NCBI RefSeq assembly: GCF_037977055.1
Contig: NZ_CP150274.1
Location: 4,898,001-4,962,000 of the forward strand
Origin: Paenibacillus sp. FSL K6-1096
GTDB lineage: Bacteria > Bacillota > Bacilli > Paenibacillales > Paenibacillaceae
DNA: 64,000 nt
Direction of reading: 5' to 3'
In this document: positions 44,513-52,979 of the stretch, one piece after another
Layout: every line of letters begins with the position of its first letter
Position numbering within the stretch: the stretch's first letter is position 1
The notes under the pieces: generated by a model
What the model was told of the DNA's origin: nothing
The model's input: only the letters and a program-made list of their open reading frames with translations
Database searches by the model: none
Made by a program: the position numbers and the translations under genes

Positions 44513-45558
44513 AGACAGAAACGGGCGCTACGGAGCCTGTACTTATACTTGCCATTGAAACCAGTTGTGACGAGACCTCAGTTGCTGTTGTGAAAGACGG
44601 CTGTGAGGTGCTGTCCAACATTATATCCAGCCAGATTGAGACCCACCGGGCCTTCGGGGGCGTGGTGCCGGAGGTAGCCTCCCGCAAGCATGTCGAGGTC
44701 ATTACGCTGGTGATCGAAGAAGCGTTAAGCACAGCGGGCGTCCGTCCGCAGGAGCTGAGTGCGGTGGCGGTCACCCAGGGTCCCGGGCTGGTGGGTGCGC
44801 TGCTGGTCGGCGTCGTTGCTGCCAAAAGCCTTGCGCTGGCCTGGAACAAGCCGCTTATCGGCACCCATCATATCGCCGGCCATATCTATGCCAACCGGCT
44901 GGTGAAGGAGCTGAAGTATCCCAATATGACGCTGGTCGTCTCCGGCGGTCACACCGAGCTGGTGCATATGGAACGCGAGGGCGTGTTCCGGATTATCGGG
45001 CGCACCCGTGACGATGCGGTCGGCGAGGCGTATGACAAGGTGGCCCGGGCGCTGGGCTTCCCTTATCCGGGCGGGCCGTATGTGGACCGGCTGGCACATG
45101 ATGCGGAGGAGGCTTATCCGCTGCCGCGGGTCTGGCTGGAGCCGGGCTCGTATGACTTCAGCTTCAGCGGCCTGAAGTCTGCCGTGCTGAATGCGGTGAA
45201 CCAGAGCAAGATGAAGGGGCTTGAACCCGATACGGCCGGCATTGCCCGCGGCTTCCAGGAGTCGGTCGTGGAGGTGCTGGTCGAGAAGGCGGTCCGTGCA
45301 GTCCGGGAGTATAAGGCAGAGCAGCTTCTGCTCTCCGGCGGGGTTGCGGCGAATAAGGGGCTTAGGGAAGAACTGACCCGGCGCTGCGCAGCCGAGGGAA
45401 TCGAGCTGATCGTTCCGCCGCCGGTCTATTGTACAGATAATGCGGCGATGATCGGTGCAGCCGCTTATGTCAAATGGAGACATGATGGCGGTATTCCGCT
45501 GGATATGGTCGCTGACCCCGGCTTACCGCTGGAGAAATGGTCGGTATCTGTCTATTGA
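44509..45558 (+). CDS. tsaD: tRNA t6A transferase TsaD
   Basis: 349 residues. The metal-binding HxxxH is GTHHIAGHIYANR near residue 118. Nucleotide-binding ASKHA motifs include LAIETSCDETSVAVV at the start, VSGGHTEL and LSGGVAANKGLR. It transfers threonylcarbamoyl from the adenylate to A37 of ANN-decoding tRNAs. Start ATG overlaps the rimI stop. The -35 hexamer of the next promoter lies across its own stop codon. Confidence 0.97.
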   Translation: MKTETGATEPVLILAIETSCDETSVAVVKDGCEVLSNIISSQIETHRAFGGVVPEVASRKHVEVITLVIEEALSTAGVRPQELSAVAVTQGPGLVGALLVGVVAAKSLALAWNKPLIGTHHIAGHIYANRLVKELKYPNMTLVVSGGHTELVHMEREGVFRIIGRTRDDAVGEAYDKVARALGFPYPGGPYVDRLAHDAEEAYPLPRVWLEPGSYDFSFSGLKSAVLNAVNQSKMKGLEPDTAGIARGFQESVVEVLVEKAVRAVREYKAEQLLLSGGVAANKGLREELTRRCAAEGIELIVPPPVYCTDNAAMIGAAAYVKWRHDGGIPLDMVADPGLPLEKWSVSVY

Positions 45559-45584
45559 CTTTTGCCCGGGCAGGCGGGTATAAT
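45555..45584 (+). promoter_or_regulatory. Sigma-A promoter of the T-box/leuA unit
   Basis: TTGACT, 18 bases, then a perfect TATAAT. The -35 contains the tsaD stop codon (TGA 45556-45558). Transcription would start near 45592, just before the first T-box. Confidence 0.8.
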
Positions 45585-45611
45585 CAGTTCAATTCATAAC
45601 ATCTTATATTT

Positions 45612-45916
45612 GAACAAACGCGATGAAGGGAAGCAGTAAGGTGACTCCGGGTTAAGAGAGCTGCGGGATGGTGCGACGCAGTCGAAGGAGACCTGAACTC
45701 GTCCGGGAGCGGAACGGTGGAAGCAGGGAGCATACACTGGCGCAGTGCTAAGGCTGGTGTCCTGAAGAGTACATCGTTACGGATAACCTCCGTGATCAGG
45801 TTGTGGAGTGGATATCACGGGTGCGGCTGATCAACAGCTGAACCGGATATCAACAAGAGTGGTACCGCGAGGGTAATCAGCCTGTCGTCTCTTGAATGAG
45901 ACGGCAGGCTTTTTGG
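45612..45916 (+). ncRNA. T-box leader 1 (likely leucine-responsive)
   Basis: Hallmarks in order: the GATGAAGGGAAGCAGTAA stem I base, AGAGAGCTGCGGG with GGTGCGACGCAG (AG bulge and distal loop), a specifier region GAACTCG at 45695-45701, and the T-box TGGTACCGCG near 45860. Last comes a terminator, GCCTG-TCGTCTC / GAGACGG-CAGGC followed by TTTTT. CTC as specifier fits tRNA-Leu, and UGGU in the antiterminator bulge fits discriminator A. Uncharged tRNA would allow read-through to leader 2 and leuA. Confidence 0.9.
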
Positions 45917-45949
45917 TGCGCTTAGACAGGCATCCATAGAGATCACACG

Positions 45950-46257
45950 CAATGAACGGGAGCAGTAGACGGCTAAGGTGTACAGAGAGCTGCGGGGTGG
46001 TGCGACGCAGTCACCGGAGGCCGGCGAATCTCGCCCGTGAGCGGAGCAGCGGAAAGGGTTACAGGTACGCTGCTACGGATGTCCCCGTTACCGGACGATT
46101 CGTGATTCATCGTAAGCCCGTGCTCAGCATGGGGAGAAGCATGAAGCGGAGCTGGACGCAGCTGGGGGCTTGCCAATACCGGAAGCCTGTATGCGTCAAC
46201 AAGAGTGGTACCGCGGAGGGGTGACCCGCCGTCTCTTAGGAGATGGCGGTTTTTTGT
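45950..46257 (+). ncRNA. T-box leader 2, in tandem
   Basis: A second complete leader: AACGGGAGCAGTA stem base, AGAGAGCTGCGGG with GGTGCGACGCAG almost identical to leader 1, specifier region GAATCTCG at 46026-46033, T-box TGGTACCGCG near 46206, and terminator CCGCC-GTCTC / GAGAT-GGCGG then six T. Aligned on the flank, CTC (Leu) matches leader 1 with one extra T; ATC (Ile) is the other possible reading. Together the two leaders and promoter fill the 751-base gap between tsaD and leuA. Confidence 0.9.
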
Positions 46258-46309
46258 GTTTTTCTGGAGCTGGTGGATGGGAAATGAACTTACATTTGAG
46301 GAGGAGTAC

Positions 46310-47875
46310 ATGATGATTATTCCGGTAAAGAAACGAATTCAGATTTTTGACACGACGCTGCGGGACGGAGAGCAGGCCCCGGGGGCCAGTCTGACGCCTG
46401 AGCAGAAAATCATCCTGGCCGGCAAGCTGGCCGAGCTGGGGGTGGATGTGATGGAGCCGGGCTTCCCCGTATCCAGTCCGGGCGATTTTGCTGCGGTGGA
46501 GACCATCTCGCGGAAGATCCAGGGCGTGGAAATCTGCGGCTTCGCCCGTGCGGTCAAGGGGGATATCGATGCAGCGGTCCGGGCCACCCGGGATGCCGCG
46601 CGGCGGCGGATTCATCTGTTCATCTCCTCCTCCGACATCCACCTGCGTCATCAGCTGCGCATGAGCCGTCCGGAGGTGGTGGCAGTGGCACGGGAAATGA
46701 CCGCCTATGCCCGGCAGTTCTGTGACGTTGTTGAATTCACTGCCATGGACGCCGCGCGGACGGGCATCGATGATCTGATCGAAATGGTGGAGGCGGTCAT
46801 TGAAGAGGGCGCCTCGATTATCAATCTGCCTGACACTGTAGGGTACGCGCTGCCGCAGGAATACGGCGAGATGTTCCGGCGGGTGCGGCTGGGGGCCAGA
46901 GGCGGCGATAAGGTCATCTACAGCGCCCATTGCCATAACGACCTGGGCCTGGCGGTAGCGAACAGCCTGGCGGCGATCGAAGGCGGGGCTACGCAGATCG
47001 AGGTGACCGTCAACGGCGTCGGTGAGCGCACCGGGAACTGTGCGCTGGAGGAGCTGGTTATGGCACTGGAGACACGCGGTGACGCTATCGGCGCAGAGAC
47101 CGGAATCGTGCTGGATAAGCTGTATGACACCTCCAGAATGATCAGCGGAGCGATGCATTTCCCGATCGCCTTCAACAAGCCGGTGGTCGGACGGAACGCC
47201 TTCCAGCATGAATCCGGCATCCACCAGGACGGCCTGCTGAAGGACCGCAGCACGTACGAGATTATGGACCCGGAACGGCTGGGCATTCCGCGCAGCATGA
47301 TTATCCTCGGCAAGCATTCGGGCAGACACGCGCTGAAGGACCGGGCAGCGAAATACGGGATTGCCCTGGATCCGGCGGAGCTGGACGCGCTCTACGAATC
47401 CTTCAAGGAGACCGCTGACCGCCAGAAGGCCGTCAGCGATGACGAGCTGCTGCGGATGGTCAGCAGCACCACCGGCCAGCAGGCGCAGGTCTATGCGCTC
47501 GGCGAGGTTCAGGTGCTGGCCGGCAGCGCGCCGCGCCGGGTGGCCGCAGTGACGGTGCGCCATCTGGCCAGCGGCGCAGAAGCCACGCACACCAGCACCG
47601 GGGACGGGCCGCTGGAGGCCATCATTGCCGCGATCGGGCAAGGGATTGCCGAGGAGATCCGCTTCGACGGGCTGGAGCTGCACTCGCTGGGCAGCGGCGG
47701 CAATGCCCAGGCGGAGGCCGCGGTGATGGTGGAATGGAAGGGCGCGAAATTCCGCGGCACCGCCATCCATCACGATATCGTGATGGCAGCGGGCATCGCT
47801 TATATTGCAGCGTGCAATGCCGCGCTGCTGTCAGATGCGGCGGCGGACAGTGCGGACACGGCGGTGAATGGCTAG
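46310..47875 (+). CDS. leuA: 2-isopropylmalate synthase
   Basis: 521 residues. The DRE-TIM catalytic start is FDTTLRDGEQAPG with Arg/Asp for catalysis and metal. The conserved HCHNDLG supplies metal His, GVGERTGN is a family signature, and HQDGLLKDRSTYEIM is the linker region. The C-terminal leucine-feedback domain (about 390-510) is present. It condenses acetyl-CoA with 2-ketoisovalerate, the first step to leucine, matching the leucine T-boxes. Citramalate synthase is less likely. Start follows GAGGAGGAG; ATG 46313 is equivalent. No other leu genes are adjacent. Confidence 0.93.
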   Translation: MMIIPVKKRIQIFDTTLRDGEQAPGASLTPEQKIILAGKLAELGVDVMEPGFPVSSPGDFAAVETISRKIQGVEICGFARAVKGDIDAAVRATRDAARRRIHLFISSSDIHLRHQLRMSRPEVVAVAREMTAYARQFCDVVEFTAMDAARTGIDDLIEMVEAVIEEGASIINLPDTVGYALPQEYGEMFRRVRLGARGGDKVIYSAHCHNDLGLAVANSLAAIEGGATQIEVTVNGVGERTGNCALEELVMALETRGDAIGAETGIVLDKLYDTSRMISGAMHFPIAFNKPVVGRNAFQHESGIHQDGLLKDRSTYEIMDPERLGIPRSMIILGKHSGRHALKDRAAKYGIALDPAELDALYESFKETADRQKAVSDDELLRMVSSTTGQQAQVYALGEVQVLAGSAPRRVAAVTVRHLASGAEATHTSTGDGPLEAIIAAIGQGIAEEIRFDGLELHSLGSGGNAQAEAAVMVEWKGAKFRGTAIHHDIVMAAGIAYIAACNAALLSDAAADSADTAVNG

Positions 47876-47951
47876 CAGGTAGAGGCTAGTAACGAAAGAT
47901 CATATTGATGCGGCCCCGCAGGTCGCAGATTTAGCACAATGCAAGGAACGG

Positions 47952-47991
47952 ATGCCTCTGCCAAGTCACCGACATCGGCAGAGGCATTTTA
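47952..47991 (+). terminator. Terminator after leuA
   Basis: Perfect 11-base arms ATGCCTCTGCC / GGCAGAGGCAT followed by TTTT. Confidence 0.9.
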
Positions 47992-48026
47992 GCTGCATGC
48001 GGCTGGTGTGGAGCTGCGTGTGGCTG

Positions 48027-48222
48027 AATGTAATCGAAAAACCGACTACATTCGGTGCTGGGTGGGCGAGTGGACCAAATGTAATCGAAAAACCAACCAC
48101 ATTCGGCGCTGGGTGGGCGAGTGGAGCAAATGTAATCGAAAAACCGACTACATTCGGTGCTGGGTGGGCGAGTGGACCAAATGTAATCGAAAAACCAACT
48201 ACATTCGGCGCTGGGTGGGCGG
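48027..48222. repeat. Tandem 51-bp hairpin repeat, four units (locus 3)
   Basis: Units start at 48028, 48079, 48130 and 48181, exactly 51 bases apart. Each begins AATGTAATCG, continues AAAAAC and then the imperfect complement CGACTACATT, followed by a G-rich spacer (CTGGGTGGGCGAGTGG). Units alternate A-B-A-B in their variants, so a 102-bp pair was probably duplicated. Part of the 770-base gene-free gap 47876-48645. Confidence 0.92.
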
Positions 48223-48333
48223 AGAGCTAACATGCCGTAGGTGAGGCGTCATATGGGGCTGGATGGCGCACAAACGGACATCCATAGCACCCAAACCTAA
48301 CATATTTTTTACCCGTTGCGGCTTTTGTCAAGA

Positions 48334-48592
48334 TGTGGACAACGTTATCCACATATTCCGCGCGAGTTGTGTAAAAAGCGTGTAAAATGAGTAATAACGC
48401 CTATTTTTTAAGCGGAGTAAATCGCTACTTATACAATGCAACATTTTTGTGGGAATTGTGGATAATGTGGATAATTCGGTGGATAAAAAGTCCTTGACAA
48501 CGAAAGTAGCTATTTTAAGCCTAAAAAAAGCCCCGAACGGCCAATTCGGGGCAGCAGTTATACACGGAAACTGTGGATGAGTCTGTGGATAA
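48334..48592. promoter_or_regulatory. DnaA-box cluster
   Basis: Perfect TTATCCACA boxes (either strand) at 48345, 48457, 48466 and 48584. One-mismatch boxes are at 48334, 48478 and 48572. The first two form an inverted pair two bases apart and those at 48457 and 48466 are directly adjacent. The region is AT-rich and lies between the leuA unit and the convergent ABC-F gene, overlapping that gene's terminator. No replication gene is nearby, so this is more likely a DnaA-titrating or regulatory cluster than oriC. Confidence 0.8.
48523..48552 (-). terminator. Terminator after the ABC-F gene
   Basis: On the minus strand, GCCCCGAA / TTCGGGGC arms around a 7-base loop precede seven T residues, 94 bases after the stop codon. 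It is embedded in the DnaA-box cluster. Confidence 0.85.
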
Positions 48593-48645
48593 CCGGATTT
48601 GAACAAAATGGAAACTGTTAAAATTTATTTTGGCCTGCTTTTACA

Positions 48646-50601
48646 TTATTCTGCAGCCAGTATCTCCCATTCGCTAAATAAATCTGTCAGCTGCTCCTTC
48701 TTATCCTTCAGTTTGCCTTCATGCTCCTGAAGAGCCATGTAATCCTGAAAGACCTCAGGTCTGGTCATCTCATGCTCAATGTCTGCGATGGCTTCCTCCA
48801 GCGCAGCGATCTTCTCCTCCAGCTCTGCAATCCGCCGCTGGCGGTTGCGCTCTTCACGCTTGGCCTGCTTCTCGGCCTCATAGGAGAGGGCGGTGCCTTT
48901 CTCCGCTGCCGGAGCTTCACTGGCCGCATTCCGCGAGAGCTTGGCCGCTGCAAGCTCTGCTTCCTCCGCCGCTATCGCTTCCAGCTCCTGCTTCTTCGCA
49001 ATATAGTCGTCATAGTTACCCAGATACTGGTCAATACCGTCCGGGTGCAGCTCCAGCACACGCTCCGCCATTTTATTCAGGAAATAACGGTCATGGGAAA
49101 TGAACAGCAGCGTCCCCTCGAAATCGATCAGCGCCGCCTCCAGCACCTCGCGGCTGACCAGATCCAGATGGTTGGTCGGCTCATCGAGAATCAGCATGTT
49201 GGCCCCGCGCAGCATCAGCTTGGACAAGGCTACCCGGGCTTTCTCGCCGCCGCTCAATGCTGCTACCTTCTTGAGGACATCCTCGCCGCTGAACAGGAAA
49301 TTGCCGAGAATGGTCCGGATTCTGGCCTCCTCCAGCATCGGATACTCGCTCCACAGCTCTTCCAGCACCGTATTATTCGGATTCAGTCTTGTCTGCTCCT
49401 GGTCATAGTAAGCGATCTTGACCTTAGTGCCCCAGTTCACCGTTCCGGCGGACGGCTCACGGGTGCCGGTCAGACATTGCAGCAGCGTGGACTTGCCGAT
49501 CCCGTTCGGCCCGATCAGCGCTGCTGTCTCTCCGCGCCGCAGCTCGAAGGAGGCATTCTGGAACAGCGGCTTCGCTGCTTCTTTGAAGGCTACAGCTACT
49601 CCACGGAGCTGCAGCACCTCCTTGCCGGACATGAAGTCCGGCTCGAAGGAGAAGCTGGCCTTCTTCAGGTCGCCCAGCGGCTTGTCGATGCGCTCCATTT
49701 TATCGAGTGCCTTGCGGCGGCTCTGGGCCCGCTTGGTGGTGGAGGCCCGTACGATATTGCGCTGTACGAAATCCTCCATCCGCGAGATCTCATCCTGCTG
49801 CTTCTCGTATTGCTTCATGCGGATCTCGTATTCGGCCGCCTTCAGCTCCACGTAACGGCTGTAGTTGCCGGTATACCGGCGGGACTGGTGCCGCTCAATC
49901 TCCACGATGGTGGTCACGAGCCGGTCAAGGAAATACCGGTCATGGGACACAACGAGAATGCCGCCGGCATACCCGCGCAGATAATCCTCCAGCCAGGTAA
50001 GCGTCTCGATGTCCAGATGGTTCGTAGGCTCATCGAGCATGAGCAGGTCCGGGGCCTGCAGCAGGATGCGGGCCAGGGCCAGGCGTGTCTTCTGGCCTCC
50101 GCTTAAGGTTGCGATCGGCGTATCGGGAGCGAAATCTCCGAAGCCCATCCCGTGCAGGACGCTGCGGATGCGCGTATTCATCTCATAGCCGCCTTGGTCT
50201 CGGAACCAGTCGGAACGTCTGGCATAGCGCTCCAGAAGCTCCTCGTACCGCTTCGGATCATCGGCCAGCTTAGGGTCAGCGATATCCGTCTCAAGCTGCC
50301 GCAGCTCAGCCTCCGCCTCCAGCAGCGGCGCGAATACGGCCAGCATCTCCTCCTGTATCGTCCGGTCTGACTGGAGTCCGCTGTTCTGGGCCAGATAGCC
50401 GATGGTGGTCTCCTTGGCCTTATGAATCTGTCCGCTGTCGTAGGACAGCTCCCCGGCGAGAATCTGCAGGAAGGTGGATTTGCCGGCCCCGTTGACGCCG
50501 ACCAGTCCGACACGCTCCTTCTCATTCACCATGAGGCTGATGCCGTCCAGTATGTTTTGTATTCCATATGATTTCGTAATTCCTGTCGCTTGAAGAAGCA
50601 T
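48646..50601 (-). CDS. ABC-F family ATPase (YdiF-like)
   Basis: 651 residues with two ABC domains and no membrane segments. Walker A sites GVNGAGKST (near 36) and GPNGIGKST (near 350), signatures LSGGQKTRLALAR and LSGGEKARVALSK, and two LDEPTNHLD Walker B sites are present. The inter-domain linker has the basic P-site tRNA interaction region (about 240-300, TTKRAQSRRKALDKME). A C-terminal coiled coil spans about 555-645. ABC-F proteins act on the ribosome; this one matches the housekeeping YdiF type by position. Start ATG follows GGAGG by ten bases. Confidence 0.93.
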   Translation of the reverse strand: MLLQATGITKSYGIQNILDGISLMVNEKERVGLVGVNGAGKSTFLQILAGELSYDSGQIHKAKETTIGYLAQNSGLQSDRTIQEEMLAVFAPLLEAEAELRQLETDIADPKLADDPKRYEELLERYARRSDWFRDQGGYEMNTRIRSVLHGMGFGDFAPDTPIATLSGGQKTRLALARILLQAPDLLMLDEPTNHLDIETLTWLEDYLRGYAGGILVVSHDRYFLDRLVTTIVEIERHQSRRYTGNYSRYVELKAAEYEIRMKQYEKQQDEISRMEDFVQRNIVRASTTKRAQSRRKALDKMERIDKPLGDLKKASFSFEPDFMSGKEVLQLRGVAVAFKEAAKPLFQNASFELRRGETAALIGPNGIGKSTLLQCLTGTREPSAGTVNWGTKVKIAYYDQEQTRLNPNNTVLEELWSEYPMLEEARIRTILGNFLFSGEDVLKKVAALSGGEKARVALSKLMLRGANMLILDEPTNHLDLVSREVLEAALIDFEGTLLFISHDRYFLNKMAERVLELHPDGIDQYLGNYDDYIAKKQELEAIAAEEAELAAAKLSRNAASEAPAAEKGTALSYEAEKQAKREERNRQRRIAELEEKIAALEEAIADIEHEMTRPEVFQDYMALQEHEGKLKDKKEQLTDLFSEWEILAAE

Positions 50602-50821
50602 TCTGATGAAACCTCCGCCCTTGCAATTTGGCCCGGCGGCTTGCGTCCGGGCGATATCCTGATTCTATTCTCCAGTTTACATGAAAAAGGTGTGCCGTGC
50701 GAGGTTCATTCTCCTAACAAGGGGAATGATGCAACCTTGGCGAACCGGCATGAAGAGTGGTAAACTGAGCTTACAAACTATGATAAGCTATTGAACAACA
50801 AGATAAAGGAGGAGGCTGCCT

Positions 50822-51478
50822 ATGCCCGAGCGCAGCATAGAGCTTGCCGCGCGGAAGCGGGAGCTGCGGGCCGGGAAGGCCGCTCTCCGGGACGGGCTGT
50901 CCCTGGAAGACAGGGCACAGTTATCCGCCCGGGTCTGCAATCATGCCTGGAGCTGGTTCACGCAGGCCGGCGCGGCCTCCCTGCTCGCCTATGCCCCGTT
51001 CCGCTCCGAGCTGGACTGCCTCCCTCTGCTGAGAGAGGCATGGGCGGGAGGCCATGATGTATGGCTTCCCCGCGTGGACCGGGAGAGCGGAACCCTGAGC
51101 ATCCATCCTGTAGGCTCCTGGGAGGAACTGGTTCCCGGAGCCTACGGAATACCGGAGCCTGCCGCCGGAAGCAAAGCGCTTGCCGGAGCAGAGTCCGGCG
51201 CAGGGCGGCATCTGCCGGATGTGGTATTCGTGCCCGGCCTGGCCTTTGATCTGCGGGGCGGACGCCTGGGCTACGGGCGCGGTTATTATGACCGCTTGCG
51301 GGCGGCCTGGGAGCAGGGACATCCCGGAGACACCCGCAGACCCTTATGGATCGGGCTGGCCTTTGGGCTGCAGCTGCTTCCTGAGGTCCCGCTTGAAGAG
51401 CATGATGCCCTGATGGATCTGCTGATTACGGAGAATGGCATCTGGGATTGCCGGAAGGAGAGGGTGACGTGGAATTAA
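50822..51478 (+). CDS. 5-formyltetrahydrofolate cyclo-ligase
   Basis: 218 residues. The N-terminal KRELRAGKAALRDGLS and substrate-binding YAPFRSELD are typical, as is the C-terminal phosphate loop PGLAFDLRGGRLGYGRGYYDR near residue 145. It converts 5-formyl-THF to 5,10-methenyl-THF using ATP. Start ATG follows AAAGGAGGAGG. The end overlaps moaC by ten bases, tying it to the molybdopterin genes. Confidence 0.95.
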   Translation: MPERSIELAARKRELRAGKAALRDGLSLEDRAQLSARVCNHAWSWFTQAGAASLLAYAPFRSELDCLPLLREAWAGGHDVWLPRVDRESGTLSIHPVGSWEELVPGAYGIPEPAAGSKALAGAESGAGRHLPDVVFVPGLAFDLRGGRLGYGRGYYDRLRAAWEQGHPGDTRRPLWIGLAFGLQLLPEVPLEEHDALMDLLITENGIWDCRKERVTWN

Positions 51479-51945
51479 CTCATTTCAATGAGCAGGGCCG
51501 GGCCCGGATGGTGGATGTCAGCGGCAAGGATGTTACCAAGCGGACGGCTGCGGCCCGAAGCCTGGTGCGGATGAAGCCTGCGACGCTGACAGCAATCAAG
51601 TCCGGCGAGATCCGCAAAGGTGATGTTCTTGCTGTAGCCCAGGTAGCCGGGATTATGGCGGCCAAGCAGACCTCAAGCTGGATTCCGATGTGTCACCCGC
51701 TGCCGCTGACCGGGGTGGACATCCGCTTCACGGACAACAACAAAGATGAACTATATATAGAAGCAACCGTCAGCATCACGGGCAAGACCGGGGTGGAGAT
51801 GGAGGCGCTGACGGCAGTATCTGCCGCGGCCCTGACCGTATATGACATGTGCAAGGCGCTGCAGAAGGACATGATTATCGGACCTACGATGCTGGTGTCC
51901 AAGAGCGGCGGCAAGAATGGGGATTACGTGCTGGAAGCAGAATAG
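51469..51945 (+). CDS. moaC: Cyclic pyranopterin monophosphate synthase MoaC
   Basis: 158 residues. ARMVDVSGKDVTKRTAAA at the start, MCHPLPLTGVDI with the catalytic region near residue 70, and GVEMEALTAVSAAALTVYDMCK near residue 105 are clear MoaC signatures. It makes cyclic pyranopterin monophosphate in molybdopterin synthesis. Start GTG 51469 has AAGGAGAGG upstream and overlaps the preceding gene. MoaA is not nearby. Confidence 0.96.
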   Translation: MELTHFNEQGRARMVDVSGKDVTKRTAAARSLVRMKPATLTAIKSGEIRKGDVLAVAQVAGIMAAKQTSSWIPMCHPLPLTGVDIRFTDNNKDELYIEATVSITGKTGVEMEALTAVSAAALTVYDMCKALQKDMIIGPTMLVSKSGGKNGDYVLEAE

Positions 51946-52033
51946 GGAAGCGGCCCGAACCCTTGCGCCGGCGTACCGGCCGCTGCCGAAGCAGCCGGAC
52001 ATACATAATACATAGATAGGGAGGGACAAACCG

Positions 52034-52519
52034 ATGGCGTGGAAAACAGCGATCCTGACAGCCAGCGACAAAGGGTCCAGAGGCGAACGGGAAGACACGA
52101 GCGCCCAGGTGATTCGGGAGCTGGTGGAGGAGGAGCTTGGCGGGGAGATTATAGAATACCGGATCGTGCCCGATGAGCAGGATGAGATTATTGCCGCACT
52201 GATTGAGCTTACAGATTATTTCCAGGCGGACCTGGTGCTGACTACAGGCGGGACCGATCTGGCAATCCGTGATGTGACGCCTGAGGCGACGCGGCGGGTG
52301 ATTGAACGCGAAGTGCCCGGACTCTCCGAGGCCATGCGCAGTACAGTCATGCAGAAGAACCGTGCAGCGATGCTGTTCCGGGGAATAAGCGGCATCCGCG
52401 GCCGGACGCTGATTGTCAATCTGCCGGGTACTCCGAAGGGGGTACATGAGAATCTGGCGGCCATTATGGACCAGTTGCCGGAGGCCTTGCTGATGGTTAC
52501 GGGGCAATACCGGCAGTAA
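52034..52519 (+). CDS. moaB: MoaB/Mog-type molybdopterin adenylyltransferase
   Basis: 161 residues. The pterin-binding signature TTGGTDLAIRDVTPEAT near residue 70 and the closing NLPGTPKGVHENL are diagnostic of the MoaB/MogA family. It activates molybdopterin by adenylation before metal insertion. Start ATG follows AGGGAGGG. It lies 88 bases after moaC on the same strand. Confidence 0.93.
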   Translation: MAWKTAILTASDKGSRGEREDTSAQVIRELVEEELGGEIIEYRIVPDEQDEIIAALIELTDYFQADLVLTTGGTDLAIRDVTPEATRRVIEREVPGLSEAMRSTVMQKNRAAMLFRGISGIRGRTLIVNLPGTPKGVHENLAAIMDQLPEALLMVTGQYRQ

Positions 52520-52651
52520 AGGGGAGGGACTCCCATCGACATGTGCGTGAATCGTTCAGGATAGACCATGGATGTGTGATATAAGTTATGGTATTATTGG
52601 TATATCGCCTGGCGAAATTATGAACGGACAATGGGATGGGAGGAAACCGGA

Positions 52652-52894
52652 ATGTTAAATGGTATTGGCGCACCCGGAATTATACTGCTGGTCATCTTGG
52701 CACTGCTGCTCTTCGGACCTAACAAGCTTCCTGAGCTTGGGCGGGCTGTCGGGCGCACCTTCCGCGAATTCAAGGACGGGGCGCGCGAGATCATCAATGA
52801 CCCGGAACCGGCCAAGCGGAGCGAAGCCCCTGCGGCTCCGGCTCCTAAGACCGCAGCAGCAGAGCTTCCGCAAGACCGCCGTCTGCCGGAATAA
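52652..52894 (+). CDS. tatA: Sec-independent translocase protein TatA
   Basis: 80 residues: one TM (about 5-22, IGAPGIILLVILALLLF), the FGPNKLPELGRAVGR hinge with the conserved Phe-Gly, an amphipathic helix, and a Pro/Ala-rich tail. It forms the Tat pore with TatC encoded next. Start 52652 follows GGGAGGAAACCGGA; the frame is open 21 bases further up without a ribosome site. Confidence 0.95.
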   Translation: MLNGIGAPGIILLVILALLLFGPNKLPELGRAVGRTFREFKDGAREIINDPEPAKRSEAPAAPAPKTAAAELPQDRRLPE

Positions 52895-52979
52895 TCATTT
52901 TTTGACCCATGCAGGGGCGTCCTTCCCAGTTATACAGACCGGGACGGCGCCCTTTTAAATTGTAGAGGTGGTGGCAGTC

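Noticed and set aside
47952..48230. 92-codon plus-strand frame made of 17-residue repeats
   Set aside because: It begins inside the leuA terminator stem, has no ribosome site, and stays open only because 51 is a multiple of three. Treated as a DNA/RNA repeat.
47931..48233. Minus-strand 100-codon frame over the same tandem repeat
   Set aside because: No ribosome site, no recognisable start, and explained by the same 51-base period.
48345..48592. Chromosomal replication origin
   Set aside because: DnaA boxes are present but dnaA, dnaN, rpmH, gidA or similar markers are absent. A titration or regulatory cluster fits better.
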